Of a stretch of DNA of 64,000 bases, positions 16,629-26,451 are shown in pieces; the stretch's first letter is position 1, and every line of letters begins with the position of its first letter. The notes beneath the pieces were generated by a model. That model saw only the letters and a program-made list of their open reading frames with translations. It was not told where the DNA came from and did not search any database. A program made the translations under genes and the position numbers. The DNA is from Bacillus massilinigeriensis (GTDB taxonomy: Bacteria; Bacillota; Bacilli; Bacillales; Cytobacillaceae). The stretch covers positions 2,354,697-2,418,696 of the forward strand of contig NZ_LT630004.1 in assembly GCF_900111815.1 (NCBI RefSeq). Reading direction: 5' to 3'.

Positions 16629-19418
16629 CTATTCCCTAGCTGCCCAGACACGCATGACCGATAGCAATTGGTCAAGTTTCAACGGCTTGCTTATATAGTC
16701 GGAAGCACCAGCCTCCAAGCACTTCTCGCGATCTCCTTTCATCGCTTTAGCAGTTAATGCAATAATGGGTATTTCTTTTCCTTGTTCCATTGCCCTTATG
16801 CTTTTCATTGTTTCATAACCATCCATTTCTGGCATCATGATATCCATGAAAATCATATCGTAGGACGAATCCTCTCTAAGAATTGCAAGACATTCCATTC
16901 CATTTTCAGCACTGCTGATTTTTACTCCTTCCCTTTCGAGCACATTTGAAAGTGCGTAAATGTTTCGCCTGTCATCATCAACAATTAATATTCTCTTCCC
17001 ATTTAAAGTACCATTTCCGTATGGCAAGTCTTTATCATTTGTCTCTTCTTCATAGTTTGTCTTCAAATCTGAACTGCCGGTAGCTGTCTCCTTAACCGCC
17101 ATGAGTGCTTCTTCTTCAGCGTGCACCTCTTCCTCATGCTGAACATCCTTAGGCATCCCAAATGGCAGACTAGGAAGATATAGGGTGAATGTGCTTCCTT
17201 TCCCTTCTTCGCTATCCACCATCATCATTCCACCAAGAAGGTGTGCAAACTCCTTAGAGATGGATAATCCCAATCCTGTTCCGCCATACTTACGCATTGT
17301 TGCGCCATCTCCCTGCTGGAAGGCTTCAAAGATTAGACGATGTTTATCAACAGGAATTCCTATCCCCGTATCCGTTACTTCGAGTTTCAGCCATTTCTCC
17401 GCATGACAGCGGAGCTGGAATGCCTGGACTTCTTCTTGGGTGGCACTCTCCATCCTAACCCTGACACTGCCCTTCTCGGTAAATTTAAATGCATTGGAAA
17501 GCAGGTTTTTGACAATTTGCTGCAAACGTTGTTCATCCGTATAAAATATATTTGGGAGGTTGTCATCTGTTGTTACTTCAAACTCAAGTTCCTTATGCCC
17601 AGCAATATGGGAAAACAGCTGTATAAGCCTGTTGCTGAATTCCTTTAAATTCACCTCTCCAAAAGCAACCTCTATTTTTCCAACCTCTACCTTCGATAAA
17701 TCAAGAATATCGTTTATCAAATTTAGCAAATCTTCACCAGAAGTATTGATTACCCGGGCAAATTCCTTTTGCTCTTCCGTTAGCGTTCTTTCCTCATCTT
17801 CTGCAAGCATTTCGGACAAAAGCAAGATGCTGTTTAACGGAGTACGAAGCTCATGCGACATATTCGCTAGAAACTCAGACTTATACTTTGAACTGAGCTG
17901 TAATTCCTTTGCCTTTGCTTCAAGCTCTGTTTTTGCCTGAAGAAGGTCCGCAGACTTAAGTTCAGCCTCGCGAGAACGTTCCTCTAATTGTTCGTTAATC
18001 ATGCGAAGTTCTTCTGACTGTGTCTGGAGCTCTTCAGATTGAGCCTGCAGTTCTTCTGATTGTGACTGCAATTCTTCTGCCTGTGCTTGGGATTCCGAGA
18101 GTAGCCGCTCGACTTCCATTCTGCCAAGTATATTAGCAATCGCGATTCCGAGCGTATCTGTTACCTCTTCAAACAGATTCCTCTCCGCTGGAGTAAAACC
18201 TTTCATACTGGCAAGCTCAATTACCGCAATGGTTTCTTCTTTTGAAAGGACTGGCAGTATAAAGACACTCCGTGGCGTTACTTCTCCAAGTCCTGTTGAC
18301 ACTGGAATATACGTTTCCGGCACTTCCTCAAGGAAGACAGCTTTTTTCTGCCAAGCAGCTTGTCCAACTAGGCTCTCGCGGAAAGGTATATAGTCCTTTC
18401 CTGCCGTTCCGCCATGATCTGCATACCCAGCGATTTTTCTTAAACCTTTGCTGTCCCCTTCTCCTTCCACAAGGTAAAAAGCACCAAGAGCCGTTCCTGT
18501 CGCTTCTCCTATACTCACTAAAAATTGGTCTGCTAAGCTGTCTACGTCTGTGCTGCGATGATAAAGACTAATAATTTCTGCAGATGATGTTTGGACCCAG
18601 TTCTGTTCTTCGATTTCTGCAGTGAACTTCTTTTCTTTATGGTAATACTCTTCAAGTGATTCTGCCATCGAATTAAACGATTGTACTATTTCCCCGATTT
18701 CATCATTTGCTTCAATCTCAAGTCTCGGAATAGAGGAGAGATTATGATAATCAATATTCTTTATTCCCTTTGTGATGCTGTCGAGGTTTCGGCCTGTACT
18801 GCGGATGACCCAAAGTGTCACCATCACGATTAATGCAGTTGCAATAATAACCGAGACAACTAACCATGTAATAAGCTGATAATACGCATCGTTTGATTGC
18901 TTTACTGCATCTCCGATAAGACTTTCCTGGTAATTTTTAAATTCATCGATTGTTTTAAGCAAAGCATTACGCTCACCGCTTTGCTCGTCATAATCCGCTT
19001 TAACCTCCAAGAGGGATTCACCCTGCTCTATTCGATGAAGCCATGCCTCTTCTTTAGCAGCGTAGTCTTGATATTTTTCTTGAAAGCTTTTAAGGAGGAC
19101 TATAGATTTCTTCTTGTTCAAAACCTCTTCGAGTTCATATATCCTTCTATTCATTTCCTCATGCTTATTGTTTACATCCGCCTTATCGGCAGCTCGCTTT
19201 TTCTCACTTCCATCAATATGAGACAGGACTTCCTTGTCGGTCACATAAAGCAGCTGCCTCATTTCCATCACTTTATTTACTTTGTCATATCGATCCTCTA
19301 CGATTTCCACCATATTCGTCTTAATGGTTCCTGTCATAAGAATAATGACATAAAGGAGGATTGACAGGAATAAAACGGTTAGCCCAAGGCCAAAAAATTG
19401 TTTCTTTTTAAACGACAT
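16629..19418 (-). CDS. rsbK: Membrane hybrid histidine kinase (RsbK-like)
   Basis: A 929-residue protein. TM1 is about 8-30, an extracytoplasmic helical CHASE3-like region 31-183, TM2 184-205, HAMP 206-258 and a GAF domain about 275-430. A coiled coil at 440-510 contains repeated QSEEL heptads. HisKA has His522 in MSHELRTPLNS, HATPase has TDTGIGIP and GTGLGLSIS, and the C-terminal receiver has Asp859 in FMDIMMPEMDG. The architecture matches RsbK of the B. cereus group, which senses stress and drives RsbY. The receiver probably relays or sequesters phosphate. Upstream ribosome binding site is weak. It is first of a two-gene operon with rsbM. Confidence 0.85.
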   Translation of the reverse strand: MSFKKKQFFGLGLTVLFLSILLYVIILMTGTIKTNMVEIVEDRYDKVNKVMEMRQLLYVTDKEVLSHIDGSEKKRAADKADVNNKHEEMNRRIYELEEVLNKKKSIVLLKSFQEKYQDYAAKEEAWLHRIEQGESLLEVKADYDEQSGERNALLKTIDEFKNYQESLIGDAVKQSNDAYYQLITWLVVSVIIATALIVMVTLWVIRSTGRNLDSITKGIKNIDYHNLSSIPRLEIEANDEIGEIVQSFNSMAESLEEYYHKEKKFTAEIEEQNWVQTSSAEIISLYHRSTDVDSLADQFLVSIGEATGTALGAFYLVEGEGDSKGLRKIAGYADHGGTAGKDYIPFRESLVGQAAWQKKAVFLEEVPETYIPVSTGLGEVTPRSVFILPVLSKEETIAVIELASMKGFTPAERNLFEEVTDTLGIAIANILGRMEVERLLSESQAQAEELQSQSEELQAQSEELQTQSEELRMINEQLEERSREAELKSADLLQAKTELEAKAKELQLSSKYKSEFLANMSHELRTPLNSILLLSEMLAEDEERTLTEEQKEFARVINTSGEDLLNLINDILDLSKVEVGKIEVAFGEVNLKEFSNRLIQLFSHIAGHKELEFEVTTDDNLPNIFYTDEQRLQQIVKNLLSNAFKFTEKGSVRVRMESATQEEVQAFQLRCHAEKWLKLEVTDTGIGIPVDKHRLIFEAFQQGDGATMRKYGGTGLGLSISKEFAHLLGGMMMVDSEEGKGSTFTLYLPSLPFGMPKDVQHEEEVHAEEEALMAVKETATGSSDLKTNYEEETNDKDLPYGNGTLNGKRILIVDDDRRNIYALSNVLEREGVKISSAENGMECLAILREDSSYDMIFMDIMMPEMDGYETMKSIRAMEQGKEIPIIALTAKAMKGDREKCLEAGASDYISKPLKLDQLLSVMRVWAARE

Positions 19419-19641
19419 CTATCCAGCCTACTTTCTTATATATAAATTTCAATTGATCTCCAATATAAATAATAGCAGTATAGGAGAAAGTAATCGAATG
19501 TTAGAGCTTCATATGTCAGAAGATTTTTCAGCCAATTTACGGGTGCTTTCTTTATAGTCTTCCATAATAGCCGATATAAGGTAAAGGAATGCGGAAAAGC
19601 ACTTTTCTGGTTTCACGGCCTTAATAGAGTAAAGGACGGGG

Positions 19642-21465
19642 ATGATAGTGGAAAAATGGGCAACACATGGATATGCTAGAAAAATCGCCATTCTTCGGCA
19701 GGAAATAAATCTTCTGCAGAAGCGGGAAAAAGAGCTTCTCTTAAAGTCCAGGTTCCAGAATAACCTCTCGGTCAAAAGACTGAAAAGCGAAAGAGCTATG
19801 GCGGAAAGGAAGTTAAAAGAAAGCCAAGAAATATTTCGGAATCTTATTGAACAATCTGCTGATTACTTTTTCCTCTTAGATGCAGACGGCAAAATTATTA
19901 ACGCTAATACTGCTGCATGTAATGTCACTTGTCTTAAAAATGAGATGCTACTAAAAATGAAAGCAAATGATATTTTCAAAAAGCTGCCGGAGAAGTTAGG
20001 CTGGTTCAGCGAGGATGAAAAGAATGTAGTAAAATTCGAGGATTCGATATTAAGTCTTGGGGAAGAACGGATTCCTGCCGATATCATTCTTCAGCAAATT
20101 ACGGCAGAAGGCAATAAGCTTTACTATGCATGGTGCCGTGATATAAGGGAAAAAAAGAAAGCGGAAGAGAAAATTCAACATATGGCTTTTCATGATGCCC
20201 TGACAGGGCTACCAAACCGATGGTTCATACAGTCCTTTTTGAAAAGTTTTCTTGAAGGTCAACATCCACTAGAGAATGAACTTGCCATCCTGCTGCTTGA
20301 TCTGGACCATTTTAAAAATATTAATGACAGTCTTGGCCATGATGCGGGTGATATGCTATTAAAATCTGTCGCCCAACGTCTTAAAGATACTGTGAAGAGC
20401 GATAGCCTTGTAGCCCGGCTTGGAGGTGATGAGTTCATCCTTCTGTTACCTTGTAAAGGAAACAAGTCAGCAGCTGAAAGCTTTGCAATGGACGTAATGG
20501 AATTACTGCGCAAGCCATTCAAGCTATATGGACAAAGTTTATGGATCACAACAAGTATCGGCTTATGCTATTATCCAGAAGACGGAATGGATATGAACTC
20601 TTTGATCAGGAATGCAGACATTGCCTTGTATGAAGCGAAGGAAAATGGAAGGAATAAGCTCACAAAGTTCGAAAACTCCATGAAAGCATCGGTCATCGAG
20701 CGTCTCGATCTGGAATTCGCATTGCGTCAAGCACTTTATGAAAAAGAGTTCGTGCTCCATTATCAGCCAAAAATGAATATTAAGACCCGGAAAATCTATG
20801 GAATGGAGGCACTCATTCGTTGGAAGAGAGAGGACAAGCTGCTGTATCCTGACAGCTTTATCAGCAGTCTCGAAGAAACGGGACTAATCATCCCTGTCGG
20901 CGAATGGGTCATCAGGGAAGCTTGCAGGCAATGCGCCGAATGGAATATTTCCCAGCAAAGCCCACTTTCCGTCAGTGTCAACCTCTCGGCACTGCAATTT
21001 CAACAGCCTTCTTTTGACGTTTCAATCGCCCGCATCCTAAAGGAAACAGGATTAGCTCCCTCCTGTCTTGAATTGGAACTGACAGAAAGCCTTTTGATCG
21101 ATACTTCAGAAAAAACAGGTAATCTGCTTAAAAAACTGAAATCTTTAGGCATTTCCATTTCTATTGATGATTTTGGCACAGGATTCTCTTCGTTGAATTA
21201 TTTAAAGTACCTGCCAATAGATGCACTGAAGATTGACAGGTCCTTCATCATGGATTCTGAGAAAGACAGAATCAATGCAGCTATTGCCTCTGCCGTCATC
21301 TCTCTTGCACACAGCTTGGACTTAAAAGTGGTTGCGGAAGGTGTTGAAAACCTTAAGCAGCTAGAACTTCTCGAAAATGGACACTGCAATTATGCCCAAG
21401 GGTACTATATAGGGCATCCGCTGCAAAGCGAGGAAGCAACCTCTTTTCTCGCAGCTTTACCATGA
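19642..21465 (+). CDS. PAS-GGDEF-EAL c-di-GMP turnover protein
   Basis: A 607-residue cytosolic protein: an N-terminal helical segment (1-60), a PAS domain (about 62-170, [20 protein letters not shown]), a GGDEF domain with intact GGDEF at 261-265, and an EAL domain with intact EALIRW (389 on), [21 protein letters not shown] and EGVE. No canonical RxxD inhibitory site is seen just before GGDEF. The protein could make or degrade c-di-GMP, and both active sites look functional. In Gram-positives c-di-GMP controls motility and matrix. Start ATG has AAAGGACGGGG upstream. It is divergent from rsbK. Confidence 0.93.
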   Translation: MIVEKWATHGYARKIAILRQEINLLQKREKELLLKSRFQNNLSVKRLKSERAMAERKLKESQEIFRNLIEQSADYFFLLDADGKIINANTAACNVTCLKNEMLLKMKANDIFKKLPEKLGWFSEDEKNVVKFEDSILSLGEERIPADIILQQITAEGNKLYYAWCRDIREKKKAEEKIQHMAFHDALTGLPNRWFIQSFLKSFLEGQHPLENELAILLLDLDHFKNINDSLGHDAGDMLLKSVAQRLKDTVKSDSLVARLGGDEFILLLPCKGNKSAAESFAMDVMELLRKPFKLYGQSLWITTSIGLCYYPEDGMDMNSLIRNADIALYEAKENGRNKLTKFENSMKASVIERLDLEFALRQALYEKEFVLHYQPKMNIKTRKIYGMEALIRWKREDKLLYPDSFISSLEETGLIIPVGEWVIREACRQCAEWNISQQSPLSVSVNLSALQFQQPSFDVSIARILKETGLAPSCLELELTESLLIDTSEKTGNLLKKLKSLGISISIDDFGTGFSSLNYLKYLPIDALKIDRSFIMDSEKDRINAAIASAVISLAHSLDLKVVAEGVENLKQLELLENGHCNYAQGYYIGHPLQSEEATSFLAALP

Positions 21466-21467
21466 AA

Positions 21468-21492
21468 AAAAGCCGCTCAAAAGGCGGCTTTT
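21468..21492. terminator. Bidirectional terminator
   Basis: Perfect 9-bp stem (21468-21476 with 21484-21492) with flanking A and T runs between the convergent GGDEF-EAL and ktrA genes. Confidence 0.85.
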
Positions 21493-21497
21493 CTCTA

Positions 21498-22154
21498 TTA
21501 ATCCATTCTCTCAAACTTGATTAAATCCTTGTTTTCACCAATCACAATCAAGATGTCATCATCATGAAGTTTTTTATATGGGTCAGGGGAAATGTCTATC
21601 TTTTCCCCTTCCTTAATCGCAATGACTGTGACATTGTATTTCGCTCTCAGGTTGATTTCTCTCAAGCTTCTCCCGCTAAGGCTTCGCGGAACTTTGATTT
21701 CTTCGATGCTGTACTCATCCGCTAGTTCGATGAAATTAAGAACATTTGGAGCAGCCATAAGCTGGTGTGCGACACGCTCGCCCATATCTCTCTCAGGGAA
21801 AATGACTTTGTCCGCCCCTACCTTGTAAAGGACCTGGGCATGATTCTTATTGAGCGCTTTTGCCACGACATGAACGACTCCCATTTCCTTCAGCATCAGA
21901 ACTGTCAAAATGCTCGCTTGGATATCGTCGCCAATCGCCACAATAACCGTATCGAAATTTCGGATACCTACCGCTCTTAACGTCTCCTCGTCCGTGGAAT
22001 CACCGATGACAGCGTGGGTCACCGACTCTTTGTGTTCCTCTATATGAAGTTCATTTTTGTCAATTGCCAGCACTTCATTTCCCTCCGCGTAAAGGGCTGC
22101 TGCTACACTTGAACCAAAACGTCCCATTCCTATAACCGCGTATTGTTTTTCCAT
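21498..22154 (-). CDS. ktrA: Ktr potassium uptake system, RCK subunit (KtrA/KtrC)
   Basis: A 218-residue regulatory subunit. RCK-N Rossmann domain starts YAVIGMGRFGSSVA (GxGxxG NAD/ATP site), with acidic residue in VLAIDKNE; the RCK-C domain (about 135-218) is where c-di-AMP binds in KtrA/KtrC. It forms octameric rings gating the KtrB membrane channel. I chose the second of two tandem ATGs (22154) for its 6-nt spacing from AGGAGG. It lies 10 bp after the ktrB stop. Whether it is orthologous to KtrA or KtrC cannot be settled by eye. Confidence 0.9.
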   Translation of the reverse strand: MEKQYAVIGMGRFGSSVAAALYAEGNEVLAIDKNELHIEEHKESVTHAVIGDSTDEETLRAVGIRNFDTVIVAIGDDIQASILTVLMLKEMGVVHVVAKALNKNHAQVLYKVGADKVIFPERDMGERVAHQLMAAPNVLNFIELADEYSIEEIKVPRSLSGRSLREINLRAKYNVTVIAIKEGEKIDISPDPYKKLHDDDILIVIGENKDLIKFERMD

Positions 22155-22164
22155 CATGTACCTC

Positions 22165-23505
22165 CTAGCCAATCATAATTTTACCAACTGGATAACGAAA
22201 AGGATCCTGCTGCCTTCTCAGCGTAACAGCAAATGCAACGGTCAGAGGACCGACCCTTCCTGCAAACATCGTAAAAATAATCAGGAATTTCCCAAAACCG
22301 GACAGCTCGGGGGTGAGTCCCATCGAAAGACCTACTGTCGCAAATGCAGAGACGCTTTCGAATAAAATCATCAAAAAGTCTTTTCCATGTTCCGAGATTG
22401 TGAGCAGCATGGTCACTGCCATAACAAGGAAAATGGCACTTAGGGTCACCGTAAGCGATTTATAAATCGTTTGCGGAAGGACACGCCTGCCAAAAAAAGC
22501 AACATCTTCTTTCCCTCGTATCTGGGATTTCACAGCACCAAGCAGGACTGCGAAAGTGGAAGTCTTGATGCCACCGCCGGTGGAACCTGGAGACGCACCG
22601 ATAAACATTAGAATGATGATCAATAAGAGTGTAGACTGTGTTAAATCCCCTATGTTCAATGTATTGGAACCTGCTGTCCTCGGCGTAATAGCTTGATATA
22701 GTGAACCGAGTACTTTCCCTGTCATGGAAAGCGGCTCCAACGTTTTCGGATTATGGTATTCCAAGAAGAAAATCATTACTGTGCCGATCGTAATCAGACA
22801 GCCCGTAACAGAAAGCACTATCTTGGAATGAAGCGAAAGTTTCCTCGTACTTCTGTATTCGTACATTTCATTCATCACGATAAAGCCGATGCCTCCAAGA
22901 AAAATAAGGGCAGAAACCGTAAGCGTAACGATCGGATCATCGACATAACCCGTAAGGCTGCGGAAATCACCCATTAAATCAAAGCCTGCATTGTTGAAAT
23001 TTGATATGGAATGGAAAAACCCAAAGTATATCGCCTTTCCTATTGGCATATCGAAGGAGAATCGGAAGGATAGAAGAATGCCTCCAATGAATTCAATGAC
23101 AGCAGTAAAAATCAGGATTCTCCTAACTAGTCTAACAATCCCTTCGACTGTCAAATGGTTTAAAGATTCTTGAAGAATGAGCCTCTCCTTCAAGGAGATT
23201 TTTTTTCCAAGAACAAAGGCGGCAAGTGTTGCGAAGCTCATGAACCCTAATCCTCCCACTTGGATGAGCGAGAGGATGACAATTTCACCGAAAGTAGTGA
23301 AAGTGCTCCCCGTGTCGACTACAACGAGCCCTGTTACGCATGCAGCTGAAGTGGCCGTAAAGAGCGAATTAGTGAATCCGAGTCCTTGTCCATCCACGGT
23401 TGCAACCGGAAGCATTAACAAAATCGTTCCCAACAGGATGACAGTCGAAAATCCAAGCACCAGGACCTTTGGAGGATCCAGTTTTATTCCCCTCATTATT
23501 TTCAT
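22165..23505 (-). CDS. ktrB: Ktr potassium transporter, membrane subunit (KtrB/KtrD, TrkH family)
   Basis: A 446-residue protein with the four membrane-pore-membrane repeats of the Trk/Ktr family. Selectivity-filter glycines are seen in SAACVTGLVVVDTG, SNFNNAGFDL, ASPGSTGGGIKTS and SAFATVGLSMG. It imports K+ coupled to Na+. Start ATG has AAAGGAG upstream. It is the first gene of ktrB-ktrA, transcribed through a c-di-AMP riboswitch, so it should be shut off when c-di-AMP (raised by high K+) is abundant. Confidence 0.92.
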   Translation of the reverse strand: MKIMRGIKLDPPKVLVLGFSTVILLGTILLMLPVATVDGQGLGFTNSLFTATSAACVTGLVVVDTGSTFTTFGEIVILSLIQVGGLGFMSFATLAAFVLGKKISLKERLILQESLNHLTVEGIVRLVRRILIFTAVIEFIGGILLSFRFSFDMPIGKAIYFGFFHSISNFNNAGFDLMGDFRSLTGYVDDPIVTLTVSALIFLGGIGFIVMNEMYEYRSTRKLSLHSKIVLSVTGCLITIGTVMIFFLEYHNPKTLEPLSMTGKVLGSLYQAITPRTAGSNTLNIGDLTQSTLLLIIILMFIGASPGSTGGGIKTSTFAVLLGAVKSQIRGKEDVAFFGRRVLPQTIYKSLTVTLSAIFLVMAVTMLLTISEHGKDFLMILFESVSAFATVGLSMGLTPELSGFGKFLIIFTMFAGRVGPLTVAFAVTLRRQQDPFRYPVGKIMIG

Positions 23506-23660
23506 CGTTTTCTCCTTTGCTTTTCTTTTACATTAAAAAGAAAAGATACAAATAAAATGTTGATAGAGCCATTCCCCTTCTGCCCCAATGGTTTTTAGTA
23601 TGAAGTTCGTTACGAAGATTTATGAATCGTTTGAATTACGTCAAAGGAAATTCAAGCAAA

Positions 23661-23703
23661 ATAAAAAAGCCCACAGAGGCTTAAGTCAAAAGCTCTGTGG
23701 GCT
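23661..23703 (-). terminator. Expression-platform terminator of the ktrB riboswitch
   Basis: Perfect 11-bp stem (23668-23678 with 23693-23703), followed on the minus strand by TTTTTAT. It lies between riboswitch aptamer and ktrB, so it would stop transcription when ligand is bound. Confidence 0.85.
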
Positions 23704-23734
23704 CTCCATTAGAAATGTTACCACAAGCTTGGCT

Positions 23735-23886
23735 TTTACTCTCCTGTACGCTTGCGGAGTTAGCTGACGGATTAGGGCCCAAGATTTTTGGCCCCGCCTT
23801 CGTGAAAAGGCTTCACCCCATGGCATAATGCCTAAGTTGGTTCCCCCGCTCCTGACGGATTAAGCGATTCAAAATATTGAATGAAT
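23735..23886 (-). ncRNA. c-di-AMP riboswitch (ydaO/yuaA class) upstream of ktrB-ktrA
   Basis: On the minus strand the region contains, in order, the class-defining segments AATCGCTTAATCC, GAGCGGGGGAACC, ATGGGGTGAAGCC, ATCCGTCAGCTAAC and TCCGCAAGCGTACAGGAG. These match the ydaO/yuaA element, which binds two c-di-AMP molecules and turns off potassium uptake and osmolyte genes. yuaA is B. subtilis ktrA, so the controlled gene is the expected one. Ends are approximate: the 5' end is taken from the promoter, the 3' end from the last conserved block. Confidence 0.93.
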
Positions 23887-23892
23887 GCTGTT

Positions 23893-23921
23893 ATCATACT
23901 CCCGTGCCAAGCAATTGTAAA
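23893..23921 (-). promoter_or_regulatory. Sigma-A promoter of the ktrB-ktrA riboswitch transcript
   Basis: Minus strand TTTACA (23921-23916), 17-bp spacer, TATGAT (23898-23893). The predicted start is a few bases before the aptamer. Confidence 0.8.
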
Positions 23922-23954
23922 GAAGGAAATTTCGTCTTTATGAGACTAAATTAA

Positions 23955-23988
23955 CAAAAAAAGCCGTTTTCATTATCTTTTCACGGTT
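23955..23988 (-). terminator. Probable terminator of the amino-acid ABC operon
   Basis: A short imperfect stem (CCGT/ACGG core with flanking wobble pairs, about 23962-23988) is followed on the minus strand by TTTTTTTG. The stem is weak. Confidence 0.45.
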
Positions 23989-24055
23989 CTTGCTCATCAT
24001 ATATCGTTTTTTCTTGATTTTTTGCTATCTTTTCGAAGGCTTTGTGAGAACGAGG

Positions 24056-24799
24056 TCATTTTAACTCTGTTGTTTTAAGGAATTCTTTCGTCCTTTCCTC
24101 CTTTGGATTCTGGAAGAAGTCTTCCGGCCTAGCTTTTTCAATAATCCTGCCTTCATCCATATAGACAATCCAATCCGCAACCTCACGGGCAAATCCCATT
24201 TCGTGCGTTACGACCACCATCGTCATTCCTTCTAATGCAAGCTCTTTCATGGTGGAAAGAACTTCACCGACAAGCTCTGGATCCAACGCGGAAGTGGGCT
24301 CGTCAAACAGCATTATTTCAGGCTTCATGGCAAGCGCTCTTGCGATTGCAACACGCTGTTTTTGCCCTCCCGACAATTTGCTAGGGAAAACATGCATTTT
24401 ATCACCGAGACCTACTTTCCTAAGAAGTTCTTTTGCTTCCTTTGCCGCTTGTGCCTTCGGTATTTTTTTTACATGAATCGGTGCCTCCATCACGTTTTCA
24501 AGCACTGTCATATGTGGAAAGAGATTAAAGTGCTGGAATACCATGCCGACCTTCTGTCTAACAGTGTTGACATCCACGTTTTTTAATTCAATTTCCTTCC
24601 CTCGGAGAAAAATGCTTCCGCTATTCTTCTTTTCAAGAAAATTGAGACAGCGCAACAGCGTACTCTTTCCAGATCCGCTTGAACCGATTAGACACACAAC
24701 ATCACTTTCACACACTGTCATATCAATATCCTTCAAAACATGAAGATCACCGAAGGATTTATTTAAACCTACCGTTTTTATCATTTCTTTTTCAGGCAT
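24056..24799 (-). CDS. Polar amino-acid ABC transporter, ATP-binding protein
   Basis: A 247-residue ATPase with Walker [11 protein letters not shown]-loop [11 protein letters not shown], signature [10 protein letters not shown], Walker [14 protein letters not shown] and switch His in VTHEMGFA. The [13 protein letters not shown] segment is typical of the polar amino-acid (GlnQ/ArtM/TcyC-like) subfamily. It is third in a substrate-binding protein-permease-ATPase operon. The substrate (for example glutamine, arginine or cystine) is not evident. Confidence 0.93.
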   Translation of the reverse strand: MPEKEMIKTVGLNKSFGDLHVLKDIDMTVCESDVVCLIGSSGSGKSTLLRCLNFLEKKNSGSIFLRGKEIELKNVDVNTVRQKVGMVFQHFNLFPHMTVLENVMEAPIHVKKIPKAQAAKEAKELLRKVGLGDKMHVFPSKLSGGQKQRVAIARALAMKPEIMLFDEPTSALDPELVGEVLSTMKELALEGMTMVVVTHEMGFAREVADWIVYMDEGRIIEKARPEDFFQNPKEERTKEFLKTTELK

Positions 24800-24810
24800 A
24801 GAACTTCCTC

Positions 24811-25476
24811 CTATCTGTCGCTAATTGCCAGTTTCCTTTCAAAGCTGTTGACCAACCATGTGAGCAGTGCCACAAGCACAAGATAATAGAATGCAACAAT
24901 AATCAAATAAGTCATTTCGTCAAAATTATTTGAACCAAGCGTTGTCGCTACATTGAATAGTTCATTCATGGAAATAAAGGCTGCAAGTGAGGAATCCTTT
25001 AAACCGATTATAAACTGATTGCCAAGCGGAGGAAGAGAACGGCGAAATGCCTGCGGAAGAATTATCCTCCGCATTGTGAGACTTTTTGTCATACCAAGCG
25101 AACGTCCAGCTTCCATCTGTCCACGATCGACAGCCTGAATGGTCCCCCGGAAAATTTCCGCAATATATGCGCCATTATGAAATGCCAACGCGAAAGCAGC
25201 TGCCCAGAAATCTGGAATAAGGAAAATGCCGCTGATTCCGAAGTACAAGATGAAAATCTGAACGATTAGTGGTGTTCCACGGATAAGATAAACATACGTA
25301 TCTGAAATATATCCTAATATGGAGATATTCGAGATTTTAAGCAATGCAAAAAACAAACCGATAATAATTCCAAAAATAATAGAAACAATTGTAAGCTGAA
25401 GCGTAATCAACATAGCGTCGAAAAACAAGCCGCTGCTGTCGATCAGCGTTTTAAACACGTGTCCTATACTAGGCAA
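24811..25476 (-). CDS. Polar amino-acid ABC transporter, permease
   Basis: A 221-residue permease of the HisM/GlnP type, with about five membrane helices and the ATPase-contact EAA loop [22 protein letters not shown] prefer the TTG at 25476, behind AAGGAAGGGTG. A longer in-frame reading would overlap the substrate-binding gene by 32 bp and add an atypical polar leader. A single permease gene implies a homodimer. Confidence 0.88.
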   Translation of the reverse strand: MPSIGHVFKTLIDSSGLFFDAMLITLQLTIVSIIFGIIIGLFFALLKISNISILGYISDTYVYLIRGTPLIVQIFILYFGISGIFLIPDFWAAAFALAFHNGAYIAEIFRGTIQAVDRGQMEAGRSLGMTKSLTMRRIILPQAFRRSLPPLGNQFIIGLKDSSLAAFISMNELFNVATTLGSNNFDEMTYLIIVAFYYLVLVALLTWLVNSFERKLAISDR

Positions 25477-25528
25477 ATTGATAACACCCTTCCTTTTTAA
25501 TGAGTGACTTCCATTAAACCTCTTTTGA

Positions 25529-26317
25529 TTACTCTGGTTGAGTCGTAATGTCTTGTCCAAAGTACTTATGGCTGATTTTTTTCAGTGTCCCGTCTTTTCT
25601 GAGATTTTGAAGCGCCTTGTTAATCTTTTTATGGAGTGCGGGATTATCCTGGGAAATAACAACCGCTTGTTCACTACGCTCTATTAACTGTTGAGGAACA
25701 ATCTTGAAGCCTTCCTTCTTTGCGCTTTTCCCTGTTACAAAATCGGTGATCACCGCATCGTGACGGCCGCTGCTCAATGCTTTGAGGGCTGTAATATCGC
25801 TATCATACATTTTGATGTTATTCGTGTATTTTTGTGCGGTATCTGCATATGTAGAGCCTTTTGCAACAGCGACTTCTTTCCCTTTCAAATCGGCTGTTGT
25901 TTTGATCGTGCTATCGGGCCTTGTAAAAATCTGTGGACCTGAGTAGTAGTATGGCGTGGAAAACAGCACATGCTTGCTACGCTGGGGATTGATAGTGTGG
26001 CTGGCAACAGCGGCATCCGCTCTGCCGGTTTTTACTCCTTCCACAATTCCTTTGAATTTCATCCTTTTTTGCACTGGTTTCAGCCCCATCTCTTTTGCCA
26101 GAGCTTCCCCCACTTCAATATCAAATCCTGTCATCGTCAAGTCATCCTGGAGATAGCTGAATGGCTTAAATTCACCAGACGCAGTGAATACAAATTCGCC
26201 TTCATTAATCAGCTCCGAACCGTCTTGGAGTTTATCTTTTTCGGCACACGCACCCAATACGCCTACCAATAAGACTAGGAAACTGACACCTAATAATCTT
26301 TTACACATACATTTCAT
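25529..26317 (-). CDS. Amino-acid ABC transporter, substrate-binding lipoprotein
   Basis: A 262-residue family-3 solute-binding protein. An N-terminal signal peptide ends in lipobox VLGAC (Cys about residue 24). Mature domain features are FTASGEFKPFSYLQDD, MTGFDIEVGEALAKEMG and the hinge region VAVAKGSTYADTA. The GFDIEVGEALA segment is typical of polar amino-acid binders. First gene of the operon. A candidate TTGTTC/TATCTT promoter about 70 bp upstream is weak. Confidence 0.9.
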   Translation of the reverse strand: MKCMCKRLLGVSFLVLLVGVLGACAEKDKLQDGSELINEGEFVFTASGEFKPFSYLQDDLTMTGFDIEVGEALAKEMGLKPVQKRMKFKGIVEGVKTGRADAAVASHTINPQRSKHVLFSTPYYYSGPQIFTRPDSTIKTTADLKGKEVAVAKGSTYADTAQKYTNNIKMYDSDITALKALSSGRHDAVITDFVTGKSAKKEGFKIVPQQLIERSEQAVVISQDNPALHKKINKALQNLRKDGTLKKISHKYFGQDITTQPE

Positions 26318-26451
26318 TCTCCCCTCTCCCCTTCAATATCTGTTTCGGGCGTGGTGATATTTACCCTTTAAGAAGATAATGTAATCCTTTTTTTGAACAA
26401 TTATAGTAGAACAGCTGCGTCTATCCGAATCATTCATTCTCCTGCATAGCT

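Larger units (their letters stand above)
23504..24055 (-). other. 550-bp leader and intergenic region of ktrB
   Basis: Apart from the ABC-operon terminator, promoter, riboswitch and terminator listed separately, the 155 bp between the riboswitch terminator and ktrB holds nothing I recognise beyond AAAGGAG before the start codon. Confidence 0.6.

Noticed and set aside
23177-23536. Plus-strand open frame of 119 codons
   Set aside because: It is the complement of ktrB, has no ribosome binding site and no recognisable product.
24811-25560. Permease start overlapping the substrate-binding gene
   Set aside because: The 28 extra codons encode an atypical polar leader without a ribosome binding site; the TTG at 25476 fits the family better.
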